Part shown: one piece after another, positions 6,006-12,724 of the stretch
How positions within the stretch are numbered: the first letter of the stretch is position 1
Layout of the letters: the number at the start of each line of letters is the position of its first letter
Virus record (IMG/VR): IMGVR_UViG_3300031951_001435
Coordinates: 1-21,049 of that record
Origin: a virus
Length of the DNA: 21,049 nucleotides
Direction: 5' to 3' (one strand)
Program-made: the position numbers and the translations under genes
Notes under the pieces: model-generated
Database searches by the model: none
Seen by the model: the letters and a program-made list of their open reading frames with translations, nothing else
What the model was told of the DNA's origin: nothing

Positions 6006-6149
6006 TTACAAATCATCTTCATCAAAGTTAAATTTCTTTGGCTTCTTGCTTCCAGGTTCAAAAAGTTGATCTTTCTTGCGCTTAAAGTCAAGTTTACGTT
6101 TACGCTCTTCCCGGTTAGGTTCATGTGAAGAAGGTTTACGCTTTTTCAT
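6006..6149 (-). CDS. 47-aa highly basic mini-protein with acidic tail
   Basis: A small open frame from ATG at 6147-6149 to TAA at 6006-6008. The product starts MKKRKPSSHEPNREERKRKL, continues with further Lys/Arg-rich sequence (KRKKDQ, KKPKKF) and ends NFDEDDL. It is about one-third Lys/Arg, with four acidic residues near the end. The length, absence of other frames in this interval, and exact fit between the 102-aa gene and the promoter cassette support it as a real gene. A nucleic-acid-binding or charge-mimic role is possible, but no family is recognised. It is 18 nt downstream of the proline-rich gene. Confidence 0.6.
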   Translation of the reverse strand: MKKRKPSSHEPNREERKRKLDFKRKKDQLFEPGSKKPKKFNFDEDDL

Positions 6150-6167
6150 TGTAAATAGAGTGTTAAG

Positions 6168-6476
6168 TTATTGTACAGTCTGGTTCGAATTGCTGGTACT
6201 TGCCACACCAGTGTGAGTTTGGCAATAAGTGATCCAAGGTTGATTTGGATAGGGCACGCCTGGCATATAAGGTGATGGCATCGGTGTTGGTGGATATGCC
6301 GGAAAACTTGGTGTTGGTGGTGTATATGGTGGAGTTGGCATAACCGGAGCATCTGGTGCCATTAAGGTCATTGCCTCTTCAACAGTAATATGTTTCTCAT
6401 CAAGCAAACGTTGAATGATGTCTGCCTTTGATGGTTTAAAATTATAAGTGATCTGAGTTGTGCTTGTGTTTTCCAT
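6168..6476 (-). CDS. Proline-rich small protein (102 aa)
   Basis: The frame is open to 6620, but that extension crosses the tRNA and its terminator, so the start is the ATG at 6474-6476 (MENTSTTQITYNF). Residues 1-40 form a small helical head with KADIIQRLLDEKHITVEEAMTLM, resembling a short helical segment often seen in phage proteins. Residues 45-80 are a Pro/Tyr/Met-rich low-complexity stretch built on PTPPYTPP, YPPTPMPSP and YMPGVPYP; the tail is Ser/Thr/Gln-rich. The low-complexity part suggests an extended or sticky linker. It follows the tRNA terminator, and I see no clear promoter of its own. Function unknown. Confidence 0.6.
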   Translation of the reverse strand: MENTSTTQITYNFKPSKADIIQRLLDEKHITVEEAMTLMAPDAPVMPTPPYTPPTPSFPAYPPTPMPSPYMPGVPYPNQPWITYCQTHTGVASTSNSNQTVQ

Positions 6477-6511
6477 GTTGATTATAATTGCAGATGGATT
6501 GTTTGTTTCAA

Positions 6512-6539
6512 AAAAAAGAGCACCGAAGTGCTCTTTTTG
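6512..6539 (-). terminator. Terminator downstream of tRNA-Ser
   Basis: AAAAGAGCAC (6528-6537 on the minus strand) pairs with GTGCTCTTTT (6514-6523) across a C(TTCG)G tetraloop, followed by further T on the minus strand. It begins within three bases of the tRNA 3' end. The A/T flanks make it symmetrical, so it could also act on the plus strand. Confidence 0.85.
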
Positions 6540-6626
6540 CGGAGGCTCAGGGATTCGAACCCCGGTTACAGTTTCCCGTAAAACAGTTTTCAAGACTGTC
6601 GCATTCGACCGCTCTGCCAAACCTCC
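6540..6626 (-). tRNA. tRNA-Ser (anticodon TGA)
   Basis: An 87-base class II tRNA. The acceptor GGAGGTT (6620-6626) pairs with AGCCTCC (6541-6547), with G as discriminator at 6540. The anticodon arm is ACAGT-CTTGAAA-ACTGT, giving anticodon TGA for UCA/UCG-type serine codons. A long variable arm with a TTAC/GTAA stem, typical of tRNA-Ser, follows, then the T arm with GGTTCGAATCC. The 3' CCA is not encoded (C, A, A follow the discriminator), so it needs a CCA-adding enzyme. An exact late-type motif lies 24 bases upstream and a terminator directly after, so it looks like a self-contained transcription unit. Phage tRNAs typically compensate for codon-use differences or host tRNA cleavage. Confidence 0.95.
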
Positions 6627-6650
6627 ATAATGACTATTGGCCAGTCAGGG

Positions 6651-6660
6651 TTATATATCT
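6651..6660 (-). promoter_or_regulatory. Late-promoter-like motif AGATATATAA upstream of tRNA-Ser
   Basis: An exact minus-strand copy of the ten-base motif also found before the tail tube, tail sheath and neck genes. It lies 24 bases before the tRNA 5' end and 3 bases after the stop of the coiled-coil membrane protein. Confidence 0.55.
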
Positions 6661-6662
6661 GC

Positions 6663-7070
6663 TTAACTTAAAGTTTCAGCGTTTTTTTCGACTGTATTTT
6701 CTAGCTCTTTAAGTTGTCGATGTAAGCTATCTTCCATCGCATGGAATAGATTGTGCATATTGGCTATCTGTTCAGAAACGCCATTCGTTAACTTGTCAAT
6801 TCTAGAATCAATTCTACCGTCAACTTGTCGAATATCTTCGGTAACTTCTTTAATTCTGTCTGTAAGACTGCGTACTTCAGCATTAATTGTGTTGTACATT
6901 GAGTCTTCAGCTCTTTGGTTGTATTGATAGATCTCTTCGATCTCTTTGTTTAGGTTTGCAATCTCTGCACTCAACTTTTTGGTCTGAGCGCTAATTCTGA
7001 ACATACTGTAAACACCGGCAAATGCCAATACAGACAGTACACCCAAAACGAAGTAGTAGATGTTTTCCAT
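6663..7070 (-). CDS. Membrane-anchored coiled-coil protein (135 aa)
   Basis: A 135-residue protein with one N-terminal membrane segment (residues about 4-25, YYFVLGVLSVLAFAGVYSMF) followed by a long coiled coil from about 30 to the end (KLSAEIANLNKEIEEIYQ, LTDRIKEVTEDIRQVDGRID). There is no lipobox cysteine. With one N-terminal anchor and no charged leader, it should be an inner-membrane protein with the coiled coil on one side. An i-spanin-like role or a virion or membrane scaffold is possible, but no spanin partner is visible nearby. It follows the KTSC gene after 55 nt with no clear promoter between. Function not assigned. Confidence 0.65.
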   Translation of the reverse strand: MENIYYFVLGVLSVLAFAGVYSMFRISAQTKKLSAEIANLNKEIEEIYQYNQRAEDSMYNTINAEVRSLTDRIKEVTEDIRQVDGRIDSRIDKLTNGVSEQIANMHNLFHAMEDSLHRQLKELENTVEKNAETLS

Positions 7071-7125
7071 AATTGTCTTAATTTTTTAAAAGACTGGCCA
7101 ATATGTCAAAGAACTTTAGAACCTA

Positions 7126-7383
7126 TTAGAGTTTACCTCCAGCAGGCTCTATGATGTCTTCTGCAGTATGAATCTTTTCAAATTCATATTTAGGTTTGAT
7201 GATTTCATTTAAGGCTCTACCTTGTGAGTCTGCATTGTTAAATGCAAAGAAGTCTTCTTTGGTTACTCCTCGGTAAAGATAACTTGCGTGGCCAAACTGG
7301 ACCAACATAGTCTTGTGTTCGTAATTGTAAGATGCTGACTTGATAGTCGTAGAATCGTACTGTGCTATAACTGATTTAACCAT
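7126..7383 (-). CDS. KTSC-domain protein (85 aa)
   Basis: An 85-residue protein that is essentially a single KTSC domain. Seen: SVIAQYDSTTIKSASYNYEHKTMLVQF (4-30) with the strand pair around NYEHKTMLVQFG, YLYRGV at 36-41, then a helix FFAFNNADSQGRALNEIIKPKYEFEKI carrying the NADS-x-G and I-x-x-x-Y pattern typical of the family. KTSC domains occur alone or fused to nucleic-acid enzymes such as lysyl-tRNA synthetase, and are thought to bind nucleic acid; the name derives from such fusions. No catalytic residues are expected. It lies 39 bases downstream of the 258-aa gene, with TGATATAA (7395-7402) between as a weak promoter candidate. Confidence 0.75.
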   Translation of the reverse strand: MVKSVIAQYDSTTIKSASYNYEHKTMLVQFGHASYLYRGVTKEDFFAFNNADSQGRALNEIIKPKYEFEKIHTAEDIIEPAGGKL

Positions 7384-7422
7384 AATTTTTTATGTTATAT
7401 CAGTCATACTAGAAAGGTTTCA

Positions 7423-8199
7423 TTAACCTCTAGGTAGACTCATTGATGGTTTTGCAGTCGGTGGTTGTTTCATTCCACTAACCATCTTGGTCACACCATT
7501 CTTTGGAAACTTAGGAGTTGGTGCCTGTCCTGTTGGTTTGCTTGCTCCTGGATACATTTCCGGGTTTGGGTTAACCGGACTCTTCATATTATAGTCATTA
7601 ACGCTTGCATTCACCGGGTTATCAATTACACTTGGACCTTTGCCAATTGTATTCTTTAAAGGCTTCGGTTTGTACTGGTTTCTATCCTGGTGGTCGTATT
7701 GTTTTGTCTTTTGCTTTTCAGTGGATTTACTGTTTTGTTCATTCATATAATCCACCTGTTGCTGCTTGTCAGTATCATGAACTGGTTGCGTCTCTTTAGT
7801 TACAACTTTACCACTATAGTCCTCTTTGTTCTGTACATCTGCTTCTGGACCCGTACTGGTTTCGGTCATCCATTTTTCAGTCTTGATCTCATTCTTCATT
7901 GGCACTTTTTCAGCAGCTTTACCATCAACTCTCTTATGTGGTTCTAATGATTTTTTCATGTTCGTAGGACCATTATCAGCATCTCCTTTACCCTTGTTTA
8001 CCATGTTCTTGAATCCAGTATTTTCACCAGAAACCTTATTATTGATTTTAGTACCTGCTTTACCATCACCAAAATCTTTGTTGACGTTACCAAGACCGGT
8101 GTTAAGTTCACCCATGGCCTTCTTGTTAGAGAAGATCTGGTTTAAACCACCCTTACCTGATTCTAGGACATTAAGATTTGTAAATTGAACTTTAGCCAT
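7423..8199 (-). CDS. Disordered low-complexity protein (258 aa), probable virion or tail-associated
   Basis: A 258-residue protein after the tape-measure gene. From about residue 35 onward it is dominated by Lys, Asn, Gly, Gln, Pro and Asp with almost no hydrophobic core. Recurrent short units include NKV..GENTGFKN, NKGKGDADNGP and, near the end, PTGQAPTPKFPKN and MKQPPTAKPSM. Only the first 15 residues (MAKVQFTNLNVLESG) look ordered. No membrane segment, cysteine or enzyme motif. It starts 17 nt after the stop of the 974-aa gene, so it is likely co-transcribed with it; a virion-linked linker or internal protein is reasonable inference. I do not recognise a family. Confidence 0.6.
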   Translation of the reverse strand: MAKVQFTNLNVLESGKGGLNQIFSNKKAMGELNTGLGNVNKDFGDGKAGTKINNKVSGENTGFKNMVNKGKGDADNGPTNMKKSLEPHKRVDGKAAEKVPMKNEIKTEKWMTETSTGPEADVQNKEDYSGKVVTKETQPVHDTDKQQQVDYMNEQNSKSTEKQKTKQYDHQDRNQYKPKPLKNTIGKGPSVIDNPVNASVNDYNMKSPVNPNPEMYPGASKPTGQAPTPKFPKNGVTKMVSGMKQPPTAKPSMSLPRG

Positions 8200-8216
8200 T
8201 TCCGTAAAGTGTATTA

Positions 8217-11141
8217 TTAACCGAAGATACCACCGCCATTAACTTTGACACCGGTGCGAGTCAATGTTGTTTGTAGTGATTTGATTGCAGCAACTACGTC
8301 ATTACCACCTCCACCAAGATCCATTGGGCCAGGGTTTTTAGTGAAGTTACCTTCTTCATCCACGGAACCTTCAGGTGTACCTTGTCCTTCAAGATATTTG
8401 TCAAAGATGTTACCAAGTTCTTGAATGGCTCCAATTAAGTTATCGCCAAGTTCTCTGATTGCACCTTCGCCACCCTTAGAAGAAAGATAACTTAACGCTT
8501 TAATCATCTCGGTAGTCTTATCCATACTAACCTGGTTGATTAACTGAGTTGAACGTGAGATACTCTTATAAGCTTTTGCAATACGTTCTAGTGCTGCAGC
8601 CTGTTTGTCAAATGAAGATTCACTTAAGACCTTCACGAAATTTGTAGCTGCTTTAACAGACGTCAAAGGTACTTTATTACCAATGTTGTACAAAGATTTA
8701 GAAATGCTTTCCATTGGCCACCATAGAGCCTGGATTTTACCAAGATCGATTTCTTTCAGGCCGATGCCGAATTCCTCAGCACCTTCACCTGCGTCTTCAC
8801 CATAATCGACAAAACCCTTAAGGATTTCACCAATTGTTACACCAGCACTACCAGCCATTACGATTGCACTAGCTGCTCTACCAAATCCTTCTAGGATCGG
8901 TACAGTTTCAGCAATACCTTGGCGCATACTAACGATAGTTTCTAAAATCTCTAAAGGTCCTTTCGACTTTTCACCACCAAAGAATGAAGTGATACCATCA
9001 ATAAATTCTGAAGCTGCATTACCCAGTGCTGAAAGTACACCGCCCGCTGCAAGACCTGCTGTAGCTCCAGCTAATAACAATAAGGCCATAGAGATAGCAC
9101 CAATACCAATTGCTAATGGAATCAGGTTTTCAATACCAATCTCATCTTTTAATCTTACCAAGATGTCGATCATCTTATTGATTGGTACTGTGATTAAGTT
9201 AGAGATGTTGTCTGCAATAGAACCAAGATCTGGTAAGAAGTTAAAGATCCAAGCAATAGCCAAGATTGCCACAGCAACGATAATTGCTCCAACTGCAGCA
9301 ATTGCAATTGCGACGATGCCGGCACCACCTCCCATAACTTTACCTAAAATAGCAAGTACTCCACCAAATGAACCAATTGCCAAAGCAGCTTGCGCTGTCC
9401 AATCTAATGGAGGTGAGACAAAGTTACCAGGTAGGAGTGTGAATACCCATGCTACTAAGAAGATAGCTATTGATAGGACAACAGTTACCATTAATGCTTT
9501 TAATAGATCAGTTGTCGATAAGTTGAATTTATTAACTAGGACTGCAATTAGTGCAAATGAGATACCAAACATTAGGAGTGCAACTCCAATCTTAAATGAC
9601 CACATAAAGTCTGGGCCATTCCAAGTATCTGGTAGATGTGTAAACATCCATGCAACACCTAGGATTGCTAAGGCCATGATAACCAGTGCAGCTCCGGCCA
9701 ATAACATCTCTGCGATTGATGCTCCTTGCATTGCTCTAAGGATTAAGGCATAACTAAATGCAAATGCCACCATTGCAAGACCTACAGTTACCGACCACAT
9801 TAAAGGAGGCATATGTGCCAGCATTTCATTCGGGTCTGGTAGCATCATTAAGATCCATGCAGCTCCAACAATACCAGCTGCCATTACAGCAAGAGCAAGA
9901 CCTGCTAAGAGTACCATACCGACTCCTTGCATGTTCGCTTTAATACCTGCGTTGTCTAGGGCTCTAATGATTAATCCCATCGCAAGCGCAACTGGAATCA
10001 AACTAAGACCAACAAGAATTGCAGTTATAAAATGAGCTGCAGTTAAATTTGTATTGATTAGTTGTAGTACATAAGACGCTGCAACTAAACCAGCAACACC
10101 ACCAACCATTACTAACATTGCAAGCCCAACCATCTTAACACCCTCCATGCCACGCATGTGTTTGCTTTTAGCCATGGTAGCCATGATTTGAGAAAGTGAA
10201 AATGCCAAAGGTATCATGATGATTGCAATTCCAAGTGCAGCTAAAAACTGAGCACCTGAAGGTACAGCCATTAATAGTAATAAGTATGAGCTTATCGTTA
10301 ATGTTGCAACCATACCGATCAATGCAACCATACTACCACCCACTAAGCCCCAGATACCACTAGTATCTGTCATACTTGCTTCCATGCCTTCAAAACCAGC
10401 ACTTTTAGTACCAACACCCTTTGCAAGTTGTGCTGCAATTAATGAGAATGCATATCCAAGTGGCACAAACAAAGCTCCAATAAACAAGGCTGTAGCCAAT
10501 TGTACCAATGAAGGTGTAGCCATTAAAGTTAATAAGTAAGATCCGATCACTACAATCGATAACATTCCTAGTAAACCTACTAGGGCTCCAGCAACTCCTA
10601 AGAAGCCACCTTTATTTGTCATTGACTTTGAGGATCCTTCTTTGTCCGTATTCTCCTCTAGTTTCGAACCAAAGAAAGCATCTCCAATTTTTACAAAAGC
10701 CGGTGTAACCAGCATTATAAGACCTGCAATTGCCAATGCTGTAACAATTTGCATTGGTGAGATCGGTGTAACAGTACTTAATATAAGTGAGGCTCCTACA
10801 ATTGCTATCGAGATACCAATCACCATAGCAGCCATTCCAGCCGTATCTTTTAGTGCTTTAAATTTACTAGCATCTCCAAGTAGAGCTTTATCTCTGTTAC
10901 TATCCTCGTCTTTCCTATTCTTCGTTGCATTTCTACCAAAGAACTGCTTGTTCTGTTGGATCAGTAACTGTTTGATGTCACCTAAAAGGGCTGTTTGATT
11001 TTTAATTTCTTCTCCAACGTTATATGTGTTGTCCCATCGCCAAAGAATTGCTTCCATGGAAGTAAGTGCACGGGTCTGTTCTGCTGCAGAACTACCCAGC
11101 TTGGTTAATGGACTTAATAAAACTTGTAGAATGTTATTCAC
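8217..11141 (-). CDS. Membrane-repeat protein in tape-measure position (974 aa)
   Basis: The protein starts with GTG (11139-11141) right after an in-frame stop; the next ATG is 28 codons on. Residues 1-95 are helical and polar. Residues about 100-700 contain roughly eight degenerate tandem units of 65-80 residues, each with a paired hydrophobic hairpin; units end in patterns such as SYLLxLMAxPS, AWILMMLPD, AWMFTHLPD and AWIFNFLPD. Residues 700-974 are helical and amphipathic (ITSFFGGEK, LIGAIQELGNIFDKY) with a glycine-rich end. Its place after the tube and gp26-like genes matches T4 gene 29. Tape measures set tail length and often carry membrane segments used in DNA ejection; at about 1.5 angstrom per residue the tail would be near 145 nm. 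The repeats are unusual enough that a separate ejection or membrane protein remains possible. Confidence 0.65.
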   Translation of the reverse strand: MNNILQVLLSPLTKLGSSAAEQTRALTSMEAILWRWDNTYNVGEEIKNQTALLGDIKQLLIQQNKQFFGRNATKNRKDEDSNRDKALLGDASKFKALKDTAGMAAMVIGISIAIVGASLILSTVTPISPMQIVTALAIAGLIMLVTPAFVKIGDAFFGSKLEENTDKEGSSKSMTNKGGFLGVAGALVGLLGMLSIVVIGSYLLTLMATPSLVQLATALFIGALFVPLGYAFSLIAAQLAKGVGTKSAGFEGMEASMTDTSGIWGLVGGSMVALIGMVATLTISSYLLLLMAVPSGAQFLAALGIAIIMIPLAFSLSQIMATMAKSKHMRGMEGVKMVGLAMLVMVGGVAGLVAASYVLQLINTNLTAAHFITAILVGLSLIPVALAMGLIIRALDNAGIKANMQGVGMVLLAGLALAVMAAGIVGAAWILMMLPDPNEMLAHMPPLMWSVTVGLAMVAFAFSYALILRAMQGASIAEMLLAGAALVIMALAILGVAWMFTHLPDTWNGPDFMWSFKIGVALLMFGISFALIAVLVNKFNLSTTDLLKALMVTVVLSIAIFLVAWVFTLLPGNFVSPPLDWTAQAALAIGSFGGVLAILGKVMGGGAGIVAIAIAAVGAIIVAVAILAIAWIFNFLPDLGSIADNISNLITVPINKMIDILVRLKDEIGIENLIPLAIGIGAISMALLLLAGATAGLAAGGVLSALGNAASEFIDGITSFFGGEKSKGPLEILETIVSMRQGIAETVPILEGFGRAASAIVMAGSAGVTIGEILKGFVDYGEDAGEGAEEFGIGLKEIDLGKIQALWWPMESISKSLYNIGNKVPLTSVKAATNFVKVLSESSFDKQAAALERIAKAYKSISRSTQLINQVSMDKTTEMIKALSYLSSKGGEGAIRELGDNLIGAIQELGNIFDKYLEGQGTPEGSVDEEGNFTKNPGPMDLGGGGNDVVAAIKSLQTTLTRTGVKVNGGGIFG

Positions 11142-11175
11142 TTAAAGCGCTTGATCTTTTTATTTTGCTTATACT

Positions 11176-11184
11176 CTATATATC
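11176..11184 (-). promoter_or_regulatory. Late-promoter-like motif (variant GATATATAG) before the 974-aa gene
   Basis: The minus strand reads GATATATAG, matching the core of AGATATATAA, directly after the perfect hairpin at 11185-11210 and 34 bases before the GTG start. It would give the tape-measure-like gene its own transcript. Confidence 0.4.
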
Positions 11185-11210
11185 AAGGGTCCCACAAAAG
11201 TGGGACCCTT
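11185..11210 (-). terminator. Perfect 11-bp hairpin between the gp51-position frame and the tape-measure gene
   Basis: AAGGGTCCCAC / GTGGGACCCTT with a four-base T loop on the minus strand. The sequence after the stem is GATATATAG, not a T-run, so standard intrinsic termination is doubtful. It may cap the upstream mRNA, act as a processing signal, or separate two late units. Confidence 0.5.
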
Positions 11211-11216
11211 AAAGTA

Positions 11217-11549
11217 TTACTTCATTCTTGGCATGTTCATGCTTGGCATCTTCGGCATACTCATGTTTGGCATCTTCATTCCTGAACGCATGCTTGACAT
11301 TGCCTCATTCTGCTGAGCATTCTGACCTTCTTGTGCCTCTTTCTCTTTCTTCAGATGTTCGATTAAGTCTTTTACGATATACCAGTATTCGTAATAGTCC
11401 ATCTCGTTCAGCTCGCTTGGCTGTATATGAAGGTGGAAATAGAGATAGAATCTAGTCTTAAAGAAGTTCTCCAGAGAGATCTTGAACAATGAAAAGAGTC
11501 TTGATCCCCCCGCGAAAGTTGATGGGGATAACCTCCTCCGAATCCCCTA
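11217..11549 (-). CDS. Frame overlapping the gp26-like gene, probably expressed by frameshift (gp51 position)
   Basis: This frame is open from the TAG at 11547-11549 down to TAA at 11217-11219, so the translatable part begins at 11546. There is no ATG until codon M30 of the short form (11400-11402); the only early start is a TTG at 11487-11489. Seen after the overlap: helical LNEMDYYEYWYIVKDLIEHLKKEKEA, then a Met/Pro repeat tail (KMPNMSMPKMPSMNMPRMK). The missing start, the 32-nt overlap with the previous frame's end and a six-G run at 11506-11511 suggest it is the C-terminal extension of the gp26-like protein, made by ribosomal shift. T4 has genes 26 and 51 in the same order before gene 29. 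As an independent TTG-started gene it would encode 90 residues. Confidence 0.6.
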
Positions 11550-12462
11550 GCATTACTTTCATTTCTGGTTGCAAACCTACTTTCATTTGTTCAGCTAATC
11601 TATAAATTAGCATATATTTTTTTGGATCCCATCCGTTCATTTCGATTTCAAGTTCGAAAAGTCTCTTTTGGTTAAAGAATCTCCAGTCACCGCCTAGGTA
11701 AGGTGCAACTTGGATTAGAGATTGGTCAATGTTTAGGCCTTGTTCTCTACGCTCTCTAATGTACTTAGTAACCTCTTGCATCAAACCGATTGTTGGTGGT
11801 CTCATAACGATCTCACCGTGAGTTCTGGTTTGTACTGCGAATGCACGCATGTTTGGGTCATAGTACTTTTCGATTTCCGCTGGAATTGAGAAGTATTGGA
11901 AGTATTCTCTTCTGATCTCAACTTCATGCTTCTTACCATCTTTAGTTTTGTGCTCAACTTTTAAGTTAGCTTCTGGTTCAGGGAACGTAAGGTCTCTAAT
12001 TGATAAGATTAAGATAAATCTATCCTCTTCACAAAGATCTTTAAAAGAGATTCTAGTTGATCTTGAAGAAACTTGAGTACAAGATTCTACAATAGCATTC
12101 AACTTCTCATCGATGTCCAATAAATTGGTTTCATCCATAGTAGAGAAGTGGCGAATCTCAGCAACTTTTGCAGCTCTGATTTTAATCGAAACATCACCTG
12201 GATAGAATCTACCTCTAGAAGGTAAAGAATCCACTGGTAGTTCGTGCCATCCTAATACTACATCTGGTTTCTCAGCCTTTGCAGGACCAAAGTTCTCGAT
12301 GTTAACTCTGCCTAAGCCATTTGCAGCAATAGTCTCTTCCATTGCTTCAGCTTCTACATTTACTGGCTCCACGTTAGCAGCTTCTGCCATTCTACGTGCG
12401 TTTTCTTTTTCTTCAAGGAATTTAGCCATTTCCTCTTCGTTGTAATTGTTCTCTTCTGACAT
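11458..12462 (-). CDS. T4 gp26-like tail assembly/baseplate-hub protein
   Basis: A 334-residue soluble protein. Residues 1-65 are an acidic, Ala/Glu/Asn-rich disordered lead. From about 68 the pattern is VLGWHELPVDSLPSRGRFYPGDVSIKIRAAKVAEIRHFSTM, with LPSRGRFY followed by a basic strand, as in T4 gp26-type proteins. It continues with LNAIVESC, EEDRFILILSIRDLTF and a long C-terminal helical part. In T4, gp26 works with gp51 and gp28/29 in hub and tape-measure assembly. Position between the tail-tube and tape-measure genes agrees. It starts one nucleotide after the stop of the ribbon-helix-helix gene. Its end overlaps the gp51-position frame, where a frameshift is suspected. Alternative: a generic tail assembly chaperone of the lambda-G type. 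Confidence 0.65.
   Translation of the reverse strand: MSEENNYNEEEMAKFLEEKENARRMAEAANVEPVNVEAEAMEETIAANGLGRVNIENFGPAKAEKPDVVLGWHELPVDSLPSRGRFYPGDVSIKIRAAKVAEIRHFSTMDETNLLDIDEKLNAIVESCTQVSSRSTRISFKDLCEEDRFILILSIRDLTFPEPEANLKVEHKTKDGKKHEVEIRREYFQYFSIPAEIEKYYDPNMRAFAVQTRTHGEIVMRPPTIGLMQEVTKYIRERREQGLNIDQSLIQVAPYLGGDWRFFNQKRLFELEIEMNGWDPKKYMLIYRLAEQMKVGLQPEMKVMLGDSEEVIPINFRGGIKTLFIVQDLSGELL
11506..11511 (-). other. Candidate programmed-frameshift slip site (run of six G)
   Basis: In the gp26-like frame the run is read CGC GGG GGG ATC. A -2 (or +1) slip on the G-run gives GGA TCA AGA in the overlapping frame, which joins 319 residues to about 95 more (about 415 in all). The run forms the 3' arm of a small inverted repeat, ATCCCC (minus strand, 11524-11529) with GGGGAT, and a purine-rich GGAGGAGG lies about 20 bases upstream. 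Confidence 0.45.
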
Positions 12463-12463
12463 A

Positions 12464-12685
12464 TTATTTTGATTTTAGGTTTTTGAGATTTTGTTTTACG
12501 TATGATTTTTGCTCTACAGTTCTTTTTGATAGATCGTCTTTAATTAAATTTCTAATGAATGCACTAACTGATACCGGTCTGGATTCTGTTTCTAAAGCCT
12601 CATTCAATATAATCCTATTAATCTGGTTAACCTCATCGTCGGTTAAAAGAACTTGGAGTTTTCTAGTTAGTTTACTATTTTCCAT
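12464..12685 (-). CDS. Ribbon-helix-helix-like protein in the tail cluster (73 aa)
   Basis: A 73-residue basic protein. Seen: a strand RKLQVLLTDDE (8-18), a helix VNQINRIILNEALETE (19-34), a turn RPVSVS, a second helix AFIRNLIKDDLSKR, then a Lys/Asn-rich tail. Strand-helix-turn-helix with this size and spacing is the Arc/CopG ribbon-helix-helix layout; such dimers bind operator DNA in the major groove through the strand. It lies after a terminator that ends the tube transcript and one nucleotide before the gp26-like gene. An AT-rich ATATAATATATTATC stretch at 12701-12715 may be its promoter. Inferred role: local late-gene regulator. A structural role cannot be excluded. Confidence 0.6.
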   Translation of the reverse strand: MENSKLTRKLQVLLTDDEVNQINRIILNEALETESRPVSVSAFIRNLIKDDLSKRTVEQKSYVKQNLKNLKSK

Positions 12686-12724
12686 GTTTTAGATTATGTT
12701 GATAATATATTATATTTTCAGTGT

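Noticed and set aside
6477-6620. Upstream extension of the proline-rich frame to 6620
   Set aside because: It would translate through the terminator and the tRNA-Ser gene; the ATG at 6476 is a sufficient start.
7465-8188. Several plus-strand frames (60-120 codons) opposite the disordered 258-aa gene
   Set aside because: They are shadows of a Lys/Asn-rich coding strand, giving Phe/Leu/Ser-rich products; no supporting signals.
8989-9753. 254-codon plus-strand frame opposite the tape-measure-position gene
   Set aside because: Its Ala/Ile/Pro-rich composition mirrors the hydrophobic repeats on the other strand; no domain, promoter or neighbours on that strand.
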